Below the pieces are notes generated by a model, which saw nothing but the letters and a program-made list of their open reading frames with translations, was not told the origin of the DNA and searched no databases. The translations under genes and the position numbers were made by a program. A DNA stretch of 64,000 nt from Desulfuromonadales bacterium (GTDB lineage Bacteria > Desulfobacterota > Desulfuromonadia > Desulfuromonadales > Geopsychrobacteraceae), in the NCBI GenBank assembly GCA_019429255.1, contig JAHYIY010000011.1:1-64000 (forward strand), written 5' to 3'. This document shows, piece after piece, positions 44,913 to 54,985 of this stretch (the first letter of the stretch is position 1; the number at the start of each line of letters is the position of its first letter).

Positions 44913-45024
44913 ATCAGTTTTTTAGTGATATCAGGGGCAGGAATCTGCTATTGTGCCAAATCAAACTTTGCAGCAGCGGGACAATATCGACTATACTGAG
45001 CGCTGACCCCGATACTATATGAAT

Positions 45025-45181
45025 GTATCTGTTCAGCACCGGATCTTCGGATCCTATGTCAAGGGACGCGATTGTTTCCTATTGGGTCATCCCTGACCGC
45101 TTGTTGTCGCCGTCCATAGCGACAAACACCCTTCACACAGGAACCCCGACCTGATGTGAAGGACAGCAGCTGAATAGCAAC
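45025..45181 (+). repeat. Dispersed element, copy B2 (157 bp)
   Basis: Same orientation as B1 and identical except for scattered changes, mostly in the last 40 bp. Left end GTATCTGTTCAGCACC is shared with the solo copies at 1742 and 25120. It ends 86 bp before the ferritin start. Confidence 0.92.
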
Positions 45182-45212
45182 GCACGCCGCGCTGCGCCGT
45201 CTTGTCATAAAC

Positions 45213-45228
45213 TAACTTTTTTAAGTTA
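45213..45228. promoter_or_regulatory. Palindrome upstream of ferritin gene
   Basis: TAACTT-tttt-AAGTTA, a perfect 6-bp dyad, followed by a further AAGTTAC 10 bases on. It lies 40 bp before the ferritin ATG, a plausible operator; the regulator is unknown. Confidence 0.35.
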
Positions 45229-45267
45229 CTCTGAAGTTACATATGAATAAAACAAGGAGACCAATCG

Positions 45268-45780
45268 ATGCTCAGTGACAACCTCGTTAGTGCCATCAAC
45301 GACCAAATCCAGTTCGAACACTACTCTGCGTTCATCTACAAATCGATGCAGGCCTATTTTGAGACAGCGGATCTTCCCGGTATGGCCAACTGGATGAGTG
45401 TCCAGTTTCAGGAAGAGATGTCCCACGCCGAAAAAATGTTTCATTTTGTCTGTGACACGGGAAATCGGGTTGTTCTGCAGGGCATGGACACCCCCCATCG
45501 TGAATTCTCCTCACCATTGGAGGTTTTTGAGGTCGCGCTGGAACATGAGCAGATTGTCACCGCGCGCATCAACGCCCTGATGGATCTCGCTCAGCAGGAG
45601 AAAAATCATGCGGCGCAGATTTTTCTGCAGTGGTTTGTCACCGAACAGATTGAAGAAGAGGCAACCGCCAACCATATTATTGCCAAGCTCAAAAGAGTCG
45701 AAGGAGATGGCCGCGGGTTGATGATGATCGACCAGGAACTTGCCCAGCGTACCTTTGTTCCAATAGCAGCCGCAAACTAA
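45268..45780 (+). CDS. Ferritin
   Basis: Iron-storage protein of 170 residues, FtnA-like four-helix bundle. Ferroxidase residues are in the pattern of helix 1 (FEHYSAFIYKSMQAYFE), helix 2 (EEMSHAEKMFHFV), and helix 3-4 (LEHEQIVTARINALMDLAQQE, FVTEQIEEEATANHII). No heme methionine as in bacterioferritin was recognised. RBS AAGGAG. A second ferritin-like gene follows after 39 bp. Confidence 0.94.
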   Translation: MLSDNLVSAINDQIQFEHYSAFIYKSMQAYFETADLPGMANWMSVQFQEEMSHAEKMFHFVCDTGNRVVLQGMDTPHREFSSPLEVFEVALEHEQIVTARINALMDLAQQEKNHAAQIFLQWFVTEQIEEEATANHIIAKLKRVEGDGRGLMMIDQELAQRTFVPIAAAN

Positions 45781-45819
45781 CTGGTTTATTTCAGTTAATT
45801 ACTACAGGAGGAGACACCC

Positions 45820-46323
45820 ATGCTTAACGAAGCCGAAGTCAAAAACGCCTTGGTCAGTTCGGTCAAGACAGAAAAAAACGCCATGAATTTCTACCAGATT
45901 GCCGCCAAGCAGATGAAGGACAAGAATGCCATTGCAACCTTCGAACTGCTGGCTAGAGAAGAGCGTGAGCACGCCAAGCACTTCTTTGACAAGTGCACCG
46001 ACTGCAGCGACATGCTTCCCCCCTTCGATGAATTTATCGATGCCCCGCCGGAGAAAAACAGCGAATGGCTTTCCGATCTCGACAAGGCTCTGCTGCAGAA
46101 ATTTGATGACCGCAAGGCCATGGAGCTGGCACTGGATAAGGAAAAACGGCTGGCTGAAAGCCTGCGCGCGATGGCCGCAAAAATTGAAGATGCATCTGTT
46201 CGTGCAATTTTCGAAGAAAATGCCAAGTCGACTGAAAACCACTACATCATCATCGAGTCTGAATATGCCCGTCTGATGGGGATGGTTCACGAAACCGACA
46301 TCGACACCTTCGTACGCGAGTAG
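45820..46323 (+). CDS. Rubrerythrin/ferritin-like diiron protein
   Basis: Ferritin-like protein of 167 residues. Iron-binding helices: KTEKNAMNFYQIAAKQM (residues 16-32), LLAREEREHAKHFF (EExxH), and the repeat of this pattern in the second half (ALDKEKRLAESLRAMAAK, IFEENAKSTENHY). The rubredoxin domain of classic rubrerythrin is absent, but CTDC lies at residues 59-62. Likely peroxide or iron handling in the cytoplasm. Very good RBS (AGGAGGAG). Same operon as ferritin and closed by a terminator. Confidence 0.87.
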   Translation: MLNEAEVKNALVSSVKTEKNAMNFYQIAAKQMKDKNAIATFELLAREEREHAKHFFDKCTDCSDMLPPFDEFIDAPPEKNSEWLSDLDKALLQKFDDRKAMELALDKEKRLAESLRAMAAKIEDASVRAIFEENAKSTENHYIIIESEYARLMGMVHETDIDTFVRE

Positions 46324-46353
46324 CACCAACTTAAGCCGCACTGCTTATTGCAT

Positions 46354-46390
46354 AAAAAGACCGCTGTCTTATCAAGGTAGCGGTCTTTTT
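46354..46390 (+). terminator. Terminator of the ferritin operon
   Basis: AAAAAGACCGCT-gtcttatcaaggt-AGCGGTCTTTTT, a strong stem with a T run. Confidence 0.93.
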
Positions 46391-46418
46391 GTTGATCAGG
46401 GGTGACGGTCAGTTTTTT

Positions 46419-47843
46419 TTAATATTCCTGTTGCGGGTTCGGCAACTCCACCACAAAGGTAGCACCACCACCGGGAGTTTCCTCGATCCAGACACGACCC
46501 TGATAAACCCGGGCGATTTTAGCCACCGTCGCCAGACCGATACCGGTGCCACTGTATTTATCGGCGACTACGCCACGGACAAAAGGCTCAAAAACTGTCT
46601 CCCGTTCTGTCTCCGCTACCCCCACGCCATGGTCACGAACCAGCAGTTCGATCCGACTACCAACCACATGACCAAAGATTTCGATCCGCGCCTCCTGTTT
46701 GCCGACCCCATACTTAAGAGCATTGCTGAGCAGGTTACGATAGAGATCGGCAAGTAAAGACTCCGGGATCATCACATCCGGCAGTCGACCGATATCGATC
46801 TGCACCCCACGGCGCGCAATAGATTCGCTGAGTTCATTGACAATTTCGGCGACTACCCTGGATGTTGTCACCGGCTCGACCGGGATCGGCACCTGACCAA
46901 CACGCGCCAGACACAGGAGATCCTCGAGCAGATCCCTCATCCGTTCTGCGGTCGAATGAATCTCGCTGATCGACTCCCGCCCAAGGTCATCCAGATTATA
47001 ACTGTAATGTTCCTGCAGTAATTCAGCGTAACCAATCAGTGGCGTCAAGGGGGAACGTAAATCGTGGGAGACCATGGACACAAAAGCATCCAGCTCGCGA
47101 TTTACCTGTTGCAAACGTTGCCTGATCGCCAGGCGCTCGGTAATATCGCGGCAGATGCCCAGCTTGCACTCGGGCTGCTGATAAAAATGGCAGGCGGAGT
47201 GAAGGACCTCGTAGATACGTCCGGTTCCGATCAGGTGAGTCTCCTGGCGACACAGTTCCCCAGCAAACACTTCATCCATGGGGCAGTCAGGGCAGACATC
47301 GTCACGACCGTACAACACTTCATAGCAGGGTCGATCGGTCATTTTACCGATCAACCTGTCCATCGCCCGATTAAAAAAGAGCAGCCGATAATAACGATCA
47401 CAGATGTAAATCGGATCGGTTATGCTGTTGAGTACCGAGCGTAAGGAATCCCGCTCCAGTTCCACATCGCGCAAGCCGGTACGGTCAATAATGGCTTCGA
47501 TACCGCCGACAACACGACCATCCGCAGCGCGCAACAGATCAGCATTTTTGCTCAGGCTCAAACGGTGACCACCCTTGTGGACAAAAGAACAGGATTTACC
47601 CATCAGCGGCTTGCTGGTTTCGTCATCAAACAAAGCACAGTCATGACAACAGTTATCTGCGTGCAACTCTAAACAGGAACGACCGATCACCTCGGCGGCG
47701 GTGTAACCGGTTATCCGCTCCGCCCCTTCACTCCAGTAGACAATGCGCTGATCCGGTGTGACGGCAAAAATACCGGCAGGAATAACCTGCAGGAGCTTTT
47801 CCAGAGGGTAATGTTCGATGAGGTAGTAAAGGTATGAGTTCAT
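46419..47843 (-). CDS. PAS-PAS sensor histidine kinase with cysteine clusters
   Basis: Soluble sensor kinase of 474 residues. Two PAS domains (about 15-130 and 135-260); the first contains NCCHDCALFDDE and the second CYEVLYGRDDVCPDCP, both clustered cysteines that could bind metal or an Fe-S group. The kinase core has H-box FVSMVSHDLRSPLTPLIGY, N-box LYRNLLSNALKYG, and G boxes DHGVGV and SGTGIGLATVAKI. No transmembrane segment; no response regulator adjacent. ATG at 47843 is chosen; a TTG 45 bases upstream would extend it. Signal unknown, redox or metal sensing is an inference. Confidence 0.9.
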   Translation of the reverse strand: MNSYLYYLIEHYPLEKLLQVIPAGIFAVTPDQRIVYWSEGAERITGYTAAEVIGRSCLELHADNCCHDCALFDDETSKPLMGKSCSFVHKGGHRLSLSKNADLLRAADGRVVGGIEAIIDRTGLRDVELERDSLRSVLNSITDPIYICDRYYRLLFFNRAMDRLIGKMTDRPCYEVLYGRDDVCPDCPMDEVFAGELCRQETHLIGTGRIYEVLHSACHFYQQPECKLGICRDITERLAIRQRLQQVNRELDAFVSMVSHDLRSPLTPLIGYAELLQEHYSYNLDDLGRESISEIHSTAERMRDLLEDLLCLARVGQVPIPVEPVTTSRVVAEIVNELSESIARRGVQIDIGRLPDVMIPESLLADLYRNLLSNALKYGVGKQEARIEIFGHVVGSRIELLVRDHGVGVAETERETVFEPFVRGVVADKYSGTGIGLATVAKIARVYQGRVWIEETPGGGATFVVELPNPQQEY

Positions 47844-47954
47844 CAGGCATCCCGGCATTGATTGCTTGCGCTGCGTCGGATCTGTCAACTATAGCATCAT
47901 CACAACCATCGGCAATAAGGTATTGTAGTAGCCTAAAGATGCCTGCCGGCGCCC

Positions 47955-48674
47955 TCATGACAAAGGAGCTCGGGCAACAACAGCAACTTCGACACGCTCA
48001 GCTCCAGCGGCGAGTAACACCTGGCTACACAGATCAAGGGTGACTCCGGTCGTCATGACATCGTCGATGAGAAGAATTTTTTTTCCTTCCACATCGCGAT
48101 TCAGCGCAAACGCACCTTGCAGATTCTCGCGCCGCCGGCGTGCAGACAGGGTCTGCTGCGGCTCAGTAGCGCGACACTTGACCAGCACATCATGAGCCGC
48201 CGGCAAGCGCCGGCGGTGCCCGAGTTCGCGAGCAAGCAACCAGGCTTGATTATAGGTGCGCTCGCGCAATCGTGGAGGATACAAAGGGACGGGCACGAGC
48301 AGATCAACCTCGAGGAACGCCGGCAGACGAGCCTCAAGCAAGCGCGCAAGGGGACGATCAAGATTGGGGCGCTGATGAAACTTCAAGCACCTTATAGCGG
48401 TGCGCAGGGGCCCTTCATAAAGGGCGGCGGCGTAAGCCATAGCATAAGCGGGAGGCGCCTGAATACAGCGCCCACACAGGTGGGAAGTGTGTGCGGAGGA
48501 AGCAACAAAGGGAAGAGCACAACGCGAGCACTGTGCAGCCGGCAGCGGTGTCATGGTTGCCATACAGCGCGGGCAAAAAGGGTCTGCGGCCAGCACGAAA
48601 AAAGTGCCGCCACACAGCGGGCAGGCTGGTGGCAACATTCGACCCAACCAGGATACGACAACAGCAGTCTTCAT
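47955..48674 (-). CDS. ComF-family phosphoribosyltransferase-like protein
   Basis: Protein of 239 residues. The N-terminal zinc region has four pairs: CPLCG, CPRC, CSRC, CGRC. The PRPP-binding loop LLIDDVMTTGVTLDLC and the motif VPVPLYPPRLRERTYNQA are ComF/GntX landmarks. ComF helps DNA uptake in competent bacteria, while GntX and other relatives take part in other processes. A repeat and a 216-bp gap separate it from gpmI downstream in the opposite direction of search. Confidence 0.9.
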   Translation of the reverse strand: MKTAVVVSWLGRMLPPACPLCGGTFFVLAADPFCPRCMATMTPLPAAQCSRCALPFVASSAHTSHLCGRCIQAPPAYAMAYAAALYEGPLRTAIRCLKFHQRPNLDRPLARLLEARLPAFLEVDLLVPVPLYPPRLRERTYNQAWLLARELGHRRRLPAAHDVLVKCRATEPQQTLSARRRRENLQGAFALNRDVEGKKILLIDDVMTTGVTLDLCSQVLLAAGAERVEVAVVARAPLS

Positions 48675-48701
48675 CCCCCCTCCAGCTCCTGCAATGAACC
48701 A

Positions 48702-48830
48702 CCCCGCCGCAAGCAGCGGGGGATCAGAATATAGAAGTCAGGAGTCAGGAGTCAGGAGGCAGAAGAAAGCGTATTGATTCAACAGGTTTCCTTCTGTATT
48801 CAATATTCTGTCTCCTGGATTCCCTGACAT
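48702..48830. repeat. Compound repeat C1 (CCCCGC hairpin, heptamers, conserved spacer)
   Basis: Starts with CCCCGC-cgcaagca-GCGGGG, then AGAATAT relics, GTCAGGA x3, a conserved stretch (GAAGAAAGC, TCAACAGGTTT) and CTCCTGG-type heptamers. The same order recurs at 56172-56318. Confidence 0.8.
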
Positions 48831-48890
48831 TCAACGCAGCACGCAGCGGGAAATTTACCACTGACGGATGACAATGGCTAACCGGATATC

Positions 48891-50420
48891 CTATGCATCG
48901 ACCAGCAGAGACCGACCGGTCATCGCAGCTGGCTGTTGCAAACCCAACAGGTCGATCACCGTCGGTGCCAGATCGGCCAGAATCCCGTCAGCTAATGGTT
49001 GCCCGGCATGTTGCGGATCGACCAGAATCAGCGGAACCGCATTGCTGGTGTGGGCGGTATGGGACTGCCCGCGGCCATCAACCATTTGCTCACAATTACC
49101 ATGGTCAGCAGTAATAAGCAGCGCCCCGCCGGCCGCGACAACAGCATCAACAACCTGCCCAAGGCAGGTATCGACCGTTTCAACCGCCTTCACCGCAGCG
49201 GCCAGCACCCCGGTATGACCGACCATGTCACAGTTGGCAAAATTCAGCACAATGAACTGATAGTCACCACTTGCTACGCGCTTTACCACCTCGTCGGTCA
49301 CCTCAACCGCGCTCATCGCCGGCTTCTGGTCGTAGGTCGCCACCTCTTTGGGCGATGGTATCAGCACCCGCTCCTCACCGGGCCAGGCGCGCTCAACGCC
49401 ACCATTAAAGAAAAAGGTAACATGGGCGTATTTTTCCGTTTCGGCTACGCGCAGCTGTCTCAGGCCAGCGTTGGCAATAACGTCGGCTAGAATATCGCGA
49501 TAATTCTCGGTAGCAAAAGCAACGGGCAGATCGAAGGTTTCGTCATACTCGGTGAGGCAAACATATTTGGCGATCTGTGGTACCTTGCGGCGCACAAAGC
49601 CGTCAAAATCGGCAAGGGTCAGGGCACGGGTAATTTCCCGGGCGCGATCAGAACGAAAATTGAAGAAAATAACACCGTCCCCATCATCGATGGTGGTCGG
49701 GGTACCAATGATGCACGGCTCAACGAACTCGTCTGTCTGTCCGGCGGCATAGGCCTGCTCCATGGCTGCAACAGCACTGGCAGCCGGGGTGCCGATCCCT
49801 TCAACCAGCGCCCGATAGGCGCGTTCAACCCGCTCCCAGCGATTGTCACGATCCATGGCCCAGTAACGCCCGGTCACCGTAACAATTTTGCCGACCCCCA
49901 ACTGTCCAAGACGTTGCTCGAGGTCGGCAAGAAAACCCCGGCCGCTGGTCGGCGGCGTATCACGTCCGTCCATGAAGGCGTGGATACAGATCTGCTCGAC
50001 ACCCATCTGTTGAGCCATGCTGACCAACGCATCAATATGGCTGATGTGGGAATGAACCCCGCCATCCGATACCAGTCCAAGCAAGTGGAGTTTCTTACCG
50101 GCCGCCGCCAATTGCGTGCAGATAGCGGACAAGGCCGGATTACTAAAAAAACTGCCGTCCTCGATGGCCAGGCTGATGCGGGTCAGATCCTGATAGACAA
50201 TACGACCAGCACCAATATTCAGGTGACCGACTTCTGAATTGCCCATCTGCCCGTCCGGCAACCCGACATCCCGCCCGGAAGCACTCAGGCTGGCATGGGG
50301 CCACCGCGCAAGCAGGCCATCCATCACCGGCGTCTGCGCCTGACGTACCGCATTGCCGACAAAGCTGTCGTTTAAGCCCCAGCCATCCAGAATAACCAAG
50401 GCAACCAGTGGCGCGCTCAC
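48891..50420 (-). CDS. gpmI: 2,3-bisphosphoglycerate-independent phosphoglycerate mutase
   Basis: Manganese-dependent glycolytic enzyme of 509 residues interconverting 3- and 2-phosphoglycerate. The catalytic serine is in [16 protein letters not shown]; metal ligands are in VILDGWG and [11 protein letters not shown], and [11 protein letters not shown] is a substrate loop. The start overlaps the end of the LapB-like gene by 4 bp (ATGA type). Confidence 0.96.
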   Translation of the reverse strand: MSAPLVALVILDGWGLNDSFVGNAVRQAQTPVMDGLLARWPHASLSASGRDVGLPDGQMGNSEVGHLNIGAGRIVYQDLTRISLAIEDGSFFSNPALSAICTQLAAAGKKLHLLGLVSDGGVHSHISHIDALVSMAQQMGVEQICIHAFMDGRDTPPTSGRGFLADLEQRLGQLGVGKIVTVTGRYWAMDRDNRWERVERAYRALVEGIGTPAASAVAAMEQAYAAGQTDEFVEPCIIGTPTTIDDGDGVIFFNFRSDRAREITRALTLADFDGFVRRKVPQIAKYVCLTEYDETFDLPVAFATENYRDILADVIANAGLRQLRVAETEKYAHVTFFFNGGVERAWPGEERVLIPSPKEVATYDQKPAMSAVEVTDEVVKRVASGDYQFIVLNFANCDMVGHTGVLAAAVKAVETVDTCLGQVVDAVVAAGGALLITADHGNCEQMVDGRGQSHTAHTSNAVPLILVDPQHAGQPLADGILADLAPTVIDLLGLQQPAAMTGRSLLVDA

Positions 50421-51790
50421 ACTGCCTCCCGAGCCCCGTGGGGAATCATTTTGGGGTAATCGGCGAGGCGCGCCTCTTGAATCTGTTTGCGTTCAGGAAG
50501 AATCAGGGTATCCCAGCTTTTACACTGTGGACAGCGGCTATGCCATTCGCCAAAATTAGCGCCGCAGGCATCACAGACAAAACCCAACAGCAAATGGCTG
50601 TCAATGCCGAGAGCTTTCTGATATTCCGATATCGCCTCATCGGTGCGATTGCGCCGCCGCTGAGCTTCGGCGAGAAGCAGATGAAGTTTGGTGAAATCGA
50701 TGCCGGTGGCTTCCACGTCGGTCAGATGTTGCATCGCCTCATCGACCATCTCCAGGCGCAGACACAGACGCCCGAGATACAGTTTGAGCAACAGATCCTG
50801 CGGGTCCCGCTCCATCTGATTCCGGTAAAAAGCCAGCAGCGCGGCGGGGTCTTCAGCATTAATATAGAGATCTTCGAGTCGCGCCAGAAAGACACTTTTC
50901 TGCAGGGCGCGATACCCTTCCTGATAAACCTTAACGGCATCAGCAACCCGATCGGCCTGACGGTAAGCATCACCAAGAGTCACCCGCGGTGGGGTGCAAC
51001 CGGCATCCTGCTTGATAATATCACGACAGGCATCAATGGCCTGGTCAAGGTCCCCCTGTTCCAACGCCTGATGAGCGACTTCATAACGCAACTGCAGCAT
51101 GGTCTGTTTTTCCAGTTCAACCTTGGGGCCGGCCGATGTTGCTTTGAGAATGCGCTTTTGCAGCCCCACAGCATCATCCCACTGACCGAGTCTGCTCATG
51201 ATGTCGCGCAAGGCGCGCATAGCTTTGCGGTTATCAGCGTCACTGGCGAGCACCTCCTTGTAGATCGCCATGGCTTCAGGGTACTGCTCCTGCTCTTCGT
51301 AGGTGGTCGCCAGTTTAAACAGCACCTCAACCCCCTTCGGATCAAGTTTACGCGCTTTTTGTAACAGGTCGATTCCTTCCTGGATATTACCCTCCTGCAG
51401 GGCAACACTGGCCAGGGCCAGATGGCTGTCGACCCGTCGCGGATCACGATCCAGCGCCTTTTTCAACAGGGTCCGAGCCTTCTTCAGGTCACCTGAAAGC
51501 AGTCGGCCCACGCCGCTGCGATAGATGGTACTGATCTCTTCACCTTTACGCAGATCACGCCCTTTCTTCCACCCCTTGAATGAAAGAAGAAAAGCGCTGG
51601 CAATATGGACCAGATTACCGATCAGCAAACCGATCAGCAGAACCGCCATCAGCATAATGGCGCCCGGCACGGTATAGCTGGTGTCACTGGTCAGATAAAC
51701 GGTGATATCACCTGGATTGATCCCCCAGAAGTAGAGAAAACCCAAGGCAAATACAATAAACAGCAGCACAAAAAAAGCGACTAGAATCAT
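50417..51790 (-). CDS. LapB-like TPR protein with LapA-like membrane anchor and zinc site
   Basis: Protein of 457 residues. Two N-terminal helices ([36 protein letters not shown]) resemble LapA/DUF1049; then about eight TPR units (residues 95-400) and a C-terminal rubredoxin-like metal site [18 protein letters not shown]. In E. coli lapA and lapB are separate genes that control lipopolysaccharide assembly via LpxC; here the pieces are on one chain. ATG at 51790 is preferred because AGGAG is correctly spaced; the ATG 6 bases earlier is too close. Confidence 0.87.
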   Translation of the reverse strand: MILVAFFVLLFIVFALGFLYFWGINPGDITVYLTSDTSYTVPGAIMLMAVLLIGLLIGNLVHIASAFLLSFKGWKKGRDLRKGEEISTIYRSGVGRLLSGDLKKARTLLKKALDRDPRRVDSHLALASVALQEGNIQEGIDLLQKARKLDPKGVEVLFKLATTYEEQEQYPEAMAIYKEVLASDADNRKAMRALRDIMSRLGQWDDAVGLQKRILKATSAGPKVELEKQTMLQLRYEVAHQALEQGDLDQAIDACRDIIKQDAGCTPPRVTLGDAYRQADRVADAVKVYQEGYRALQKSVFLARLEDLYINAEDPAALLAFYRNQMERDPQDLLLKLYLGRLCLRLEMVDEAMQHLTDVEATGIDFTKLHLLLAEAQRRRNRTDEAISEYQKALGIDSHLLLGFVCDACGANFGEWHSRCPQCKSWDTLILPERKQIQEARLADYPKMIPHGAREAV

Positions 51791-51835
51791 GACCATCTCC
51801 TGGCTGTACCAGCTACCATCGGCAACAGAGTCAAA

Positions 51836-52192
51836 TTATTCACCAAACTTTTCAAATTCTTCTTTGCAGTCAATACAGTAACGGGAAAAAGGGCGAACCT
51901 CAAGTCGTCGGGGGGCAATTTCTTCTTCACAGGCAATGCAAATGCCATAGGCACCCTGCTCAATCCGCGCCAGAGCGGCATCAATATCGCGGATGCGCCC
52001 AAGTTGCGTCTGACTGAGACTCATCAGCACATCCTGAGAATAACTGTTTGCCGACATATCGCCGAGATCAGCGACGCCATCATTGCCCAACGCCAGTGAT
52101 TCGGCATGGGCTTTGCGTGAACTTTCGATGATTTCTTTGCGCAGACGCAGTAAATCCTGTTTTATCTTTTCCAGATCCTCTTTGCTATGCAC
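51836..52192 (-). CDS. TraR/DksA-family zinc finger protein
   Basis: Protein of 118 residues: a coiled-coil N-terminus (EDLEKIKQDLLRLRKEII), then YGICIACEEEIAPRRLEVRP and YCIDCKEEFE, the four-cysteine finger of DksA. DksA enters the RNA polymerase secondary channel with ppGpp; acidic coil-tip residues DM/DG (ADLGDMSANSY) are partly present. It is shorter than E. coli DksA (151), fitting the short family common in delta-proteobacteria. Confidence 0.88.
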   Translation of the reverse strand: MHSKEDLEKIKQDLLRLRKEIIESSRKAHAESLALGNDGVADLGDMSANSYSQDVLMSLSQTQLGRIRDIDAALARIEQGAYGICIACEEEIAPRRLEVRPFSRYCIDCKEEFEKFGE

Positions 52193-52240
52193 GCTATTCC
52201 TCTATACTACCCTTGATAACCGGTATCAAACCGATTGCGC

Positions 52241-52711
52241 TCAGGGGTTATGATAAGGCTCATGTCGAATGATGGTAACGCTACGATACAGTTGTTCCAA
52301 CAAAAAAAGGCGTGCCATTTGATGGGTGAAGGTCATTTTCGACAGGGACAAACACAGATCGGCACGTTTGCGCACCGCTGGGTCTACCCCGTATGCCCCG
52401 CCGACAATCAAACACCAGTCACGGCCACTGTGGAGCATCTCCTCTTCGAGCAACGCCGCCAACCCCTGAGAGTCGAACTGACGCCCACGCTCATCCAATA
52501 CCAGGATCCGCTCTGCATCCCCGACCCGGGACAATATCCGTTCCCCTTCGCGCTTGAGCAGCACCGCCGGTGAATCTTTGCGCCCGCCTTTTTCTTCCTT
52601 GAGTTCAACACATTCAAAACCGACATAATGTTGCAGACGTTCGCTGTAATCGGCGACAGCTATGCGTTGCCAATCGTTGAGCTTGCCAATACAGATCAGG
52701 CGCAGTTTCAC
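52241..52711 (-). CDS. rlmH: 23S rRNA pseudouridine-1915 N3-methyltransferase
   Basis: SPOUT methyltransferase of 156 residues, usual length, acting on the assembled 70S ribosome. LDERGRQFDSQGLA, FIVGGAYGVDP-type knot loop (LIVGGAYGVDPAVR) and the C-terminal HEPYHNP are family marks. It begins 2 bp after rsfS. Confidence 0.95.
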   Translation of the reverse strand: MKLRLICIGKLNDWQRIAVADYSERLQHYVGFECVELKEEKGGRKDSPAVLLKREGERILSRVGDAERILVLDERGRQFDSQGLAALLEEEMLHSGRDWCLIVGGAYGVDPAVRKRADLCLSLSKMTFTHQMARLFLLEQLYRSVTIIRHEPYHNP

Positions 52712-52713
52712 CG

Positions 52714-53067
52714 CTAGGCTTTCACCTCAAGAGCCACTTCCGGAGCCTCGCTCCACAACCCTTCAAGGTCATAAAACTCGCGAACAGGTTGCTGAAATAC
52801 GTGAATTGTCACATCGCCATAATCAAGCAGAACCCAGCGCCCCTTGTCCATCCCTTCAATCGACAGGGGATAAAGCTGGTGCCGGTGTTTGAATTCGGTA
52901 TGAATATTCTCAGCGATGGCCAGCACCTGGCGATCTGAGCGACCGGAAACCAGCAACAGATAATCAGTCAGGGTAGAGCGACCACGCAGGTCAAACAGAA
53001 TCAGATTGTCCCCTTTTTTGTCGCGGGCGTAGTCGACAGCAGCAAATGCTATTTCTCTGGCTTGCAA
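52714..53067 (-). CDS. rsfS: Ribosomal silencing factor RsfS
   Basis: Protein of 117 residues that binds L14 and blocks subunit joining in starvation. DYLLLVSGRSDRQVLAIAENI, GRWVLLDYGDVTIHVFQQPVREFYDLEGLW (positions about 70-105) are diagnostic. It lies between nadD and rlmH, the usual order. Confidence 0.95.
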   Translation of the reverse strand: MQAREIAFAAVDYARDKKGDNLILFDLRGRSTLTDYLLLVSGRSDRQVLAIAENIHTEFKHRHQLYPLSIEGMDKGRWVLLDYGDVTIHVFQQPVREFYDLEGLWSEAPEVALEVKA

Positions 53068-53087
53068 ATTCGTTCCCTTTTTATCGT

Positions 53088-53726
53088 CTAAACATAGAGT
53101 TGGTGAAAAGCTATATAAGAGCTCACGGCCGGCGGCACGACCCCATCAATGGAGCGCTGCTGCGCAACCCACTGACGGATCCGGGTAGAAGATATATCAT
53201 AACTGGTGTGATCGACCAGAATGAGAGAAAAACCCCTGTCAAACCGCAGATTTTTGGATTGCGAATCATAGCAGAAGCGATCGGCGATAGCAACCGGCAG
53301 CAACTCTTGCAGTGTACCGGCAAAGCCCGGGCGGGCAGTCACGACAATATGTGCCAGTTCGAATAATTCCTGGTAGCGGTGCCACAGGCTGATTTCACGA
53401 AACGAATCGAGTCCCATGATAAAGAAAAATTCGTGGCGCGGATACTTACGGCGCAGCTGAATAAGAGTTTCAACCGAAAAGCTGATCCCACCGCGTTGCC
53501 CTTCCAGATCGCAAGCAACAAAATCAGGGCGATCGGCCAGGGCCGCCTCAACCATTGCCAGCCGCTGGGCAAAGGAAACATCTGCCGCAACCTCCTTGTG
53601 GGGTGGCTGCCAGCTCGGGAGGAACCAGACCTGATCGAGCTGACAACTCTTACGCACCTCTTCGGCGATGTGCAGGTGACCGTTATGGATAGGGTTAAAA
53701 GTGCCCCCGAGCAGACCGATACGCAT
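53088..53726 (-). CDS. nadD: Nicotinate-nucleotide adenylyltransferase
   Basis: NAD biosynthesis enzyme of 212 residues. LLGGTFNPIHNGHLHIAE holds the nucleotide-binding (T/H)xGH motif, FFIMGLDSF the substrate loop and ISSTRIRQWV the second signature. It starts 2 bp after proA. Confidence 0.96.
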   Translation of the reverse strand: MRIGLLGGTFNPIHNGHLHIAEEVRKSCQLDQVWFLPSWQPPHKEVAADVSFAQRLAMVEAALADRPDFVACDLEGQRGGISFSVETLIQLRRKYPRHEFFFIMGLDSFREISLWHRYQELFELAHIVVTARPGFAGTLQELLPVAIADRFCYDSQSKNLRFDRGFSLILVDHTSYDISSTRIRQWVAQQRSIDGVVPPAVSSYIAFHQLYV

Positions 53727-53728
53727 TG

Positions 53729-54985
53729 TTATGGGCGCACCTGCCCTTGACCCAACACCACGAATTTACGCGTGGTCAAATCTTCAAGTCCCATTGGCCC
53801 GAAGGAATGCAACTTAGTAGTGGAAATACCGATCTCCGCCCCCAGTCCCAATTGATTACCATCGGAAAAACGCGAGGAGGCATTAACCATCACCACACTG
53901 GAATTTATTTCACGCAAAAACTGCCGGGAACGCTGATAATTGGTAGTGATGATCACTTCGGTATGCAGTGAGCCATAGGTTTCGATATGTTCACGCGCCT
54001 GGTCAAAGTCGTCCACCACCCGCAACGCCAGAATCAGATCAAGATACTCTGCATACCAGTCTTCCTGCGTCGCTGCAACCAGATCGCCAACCAGTTGTCG
54101 TGCCTTGTCACAACCGCGCACCTCGACCCCGGCCTGGCGCATGGCCGCAACAATCTGCGGAACGAAAACCGCCGCACTGTCTCGATGCACCAACAGCGTC
54201 TCCATGGCGTTACAGACCCCTGGCCGCTGAACCTTGGCGTTGAGGCAAATTTCTTCGGCCATGGCCAGATCCGCTTCGCTATCGACATAGGTGTGACAAA
54301 CCCCTTTGTAGTGCTTGATCACCGGAATCCGTGAATGTTCAGCAACAAAGCGGATTAACCCTTCACCACCGCGGGGAATGATCAGATCGATCTGCTCTTC
54401 GAGTTTGAGCAGCTCGGTGACGGCGTTGCGGTCACTGGTCGTCACCACCTGTAAAGCGGCCTCGGGCAGACCCAGCTCAGCAAGACATCGCTGCAGCAGC
54501 GCACCGATCGCCTGATTGGAAGCCAACGCTTCAGAACCGCCGCGCAAAATGACGGCATTGCCGCTCTTCAGGCACAATCCGGCGGCATCTGCGGTGACGT
54601 TGGGGCGCGATTCGTAGATGATACCGATGACCCCCAGCGGAATCCGCTGGCGACCGACCTGAATACCGTTGGGACGCAGCCACATGCCGGTAATTTCACC
54701 GACCGGATCAGGCAGGGCGGCAACTTCACGCAGACCATCGGCCATGGCGACAATACGTTCGCTGGTCAGGGTCAAACGATCAACCATAGCCACAGCCATG
54801 CCTGACTGTCTGGCGCGCTCAAGGTCCTTGTTATTTTCCTGCTGCAGCCACTGTTGATGGGTTTCCAGGGTCGTCGCCATGGCGATCAGCAACTGATTTT
54901 TTGTCGTTGTCGACAGGGTCGCCATGCGCCGCGCAGCCTGCCGTGCCGCCACCGCCAGAGTATACATCTGCTCAGCTATCGTCAT
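53729..54985 (-). CDS. proA: Gamma-glutamyl phosphate reductase
   Basis: Second enzyme of proline synthesis, 418 residues, reducing gamma-glutamyl phosphate with NADPH. The catalytic cysteine is in [34 protein letters not shown] is the conserved N-terminal segment. ATGATG overlaps the proB stop; the second ATG (54985) has the better distance to AGGAGG. Confidence 0.96.
   Translation of the reverse strand: MTIAEQMYTLAVAARQAARRMATLSTTTKNQLLIAMATTLETHQQWLQQENNKDLERARQSGMAVAMVDRLTLTSERIVAMADGLREVAALPDPVGEITGMWLRPNGIQVGRQRIPLGVIGIIYESRPNVTADAAGLCLKSGNAVILRGGSEALASNQAIGALLQRCLAELGLPEAALQVVTTSDRNAVTELLKLEEQIDLIIPRGGEGLIRFVAEHSRIPVIKHYKGVCHTYVDSEADLAMAEEICLNAKVQRPGVCNAMETLLVHRDSAAVFVPQIVAAMRQAGVEVRGCDKARQLVGDLVAATQEDWYAEYLDLILALRVVDDFDQAREHIETYGSLHTEVIITTNYQRSRQFLREINSSVVMVNASSRFSDGNQLGLGAEIGISTTKLHSFGPMGLEDLTTRKFVVLGQGQVRP

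Larger units (their letters stand above)
44648..45267. other. 620-bp intergenic region with two repeat elements
   Basis: Between engB and the ferritin gene. It carries two nearly identical elements in tandem (44758-44912 and 45025-45181) separated by 112 bp of unique A+T-rich sequence, plus a small palindrome at 45213-45228. No ORF or RNA gene was recognised. Confidence 0.75.
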
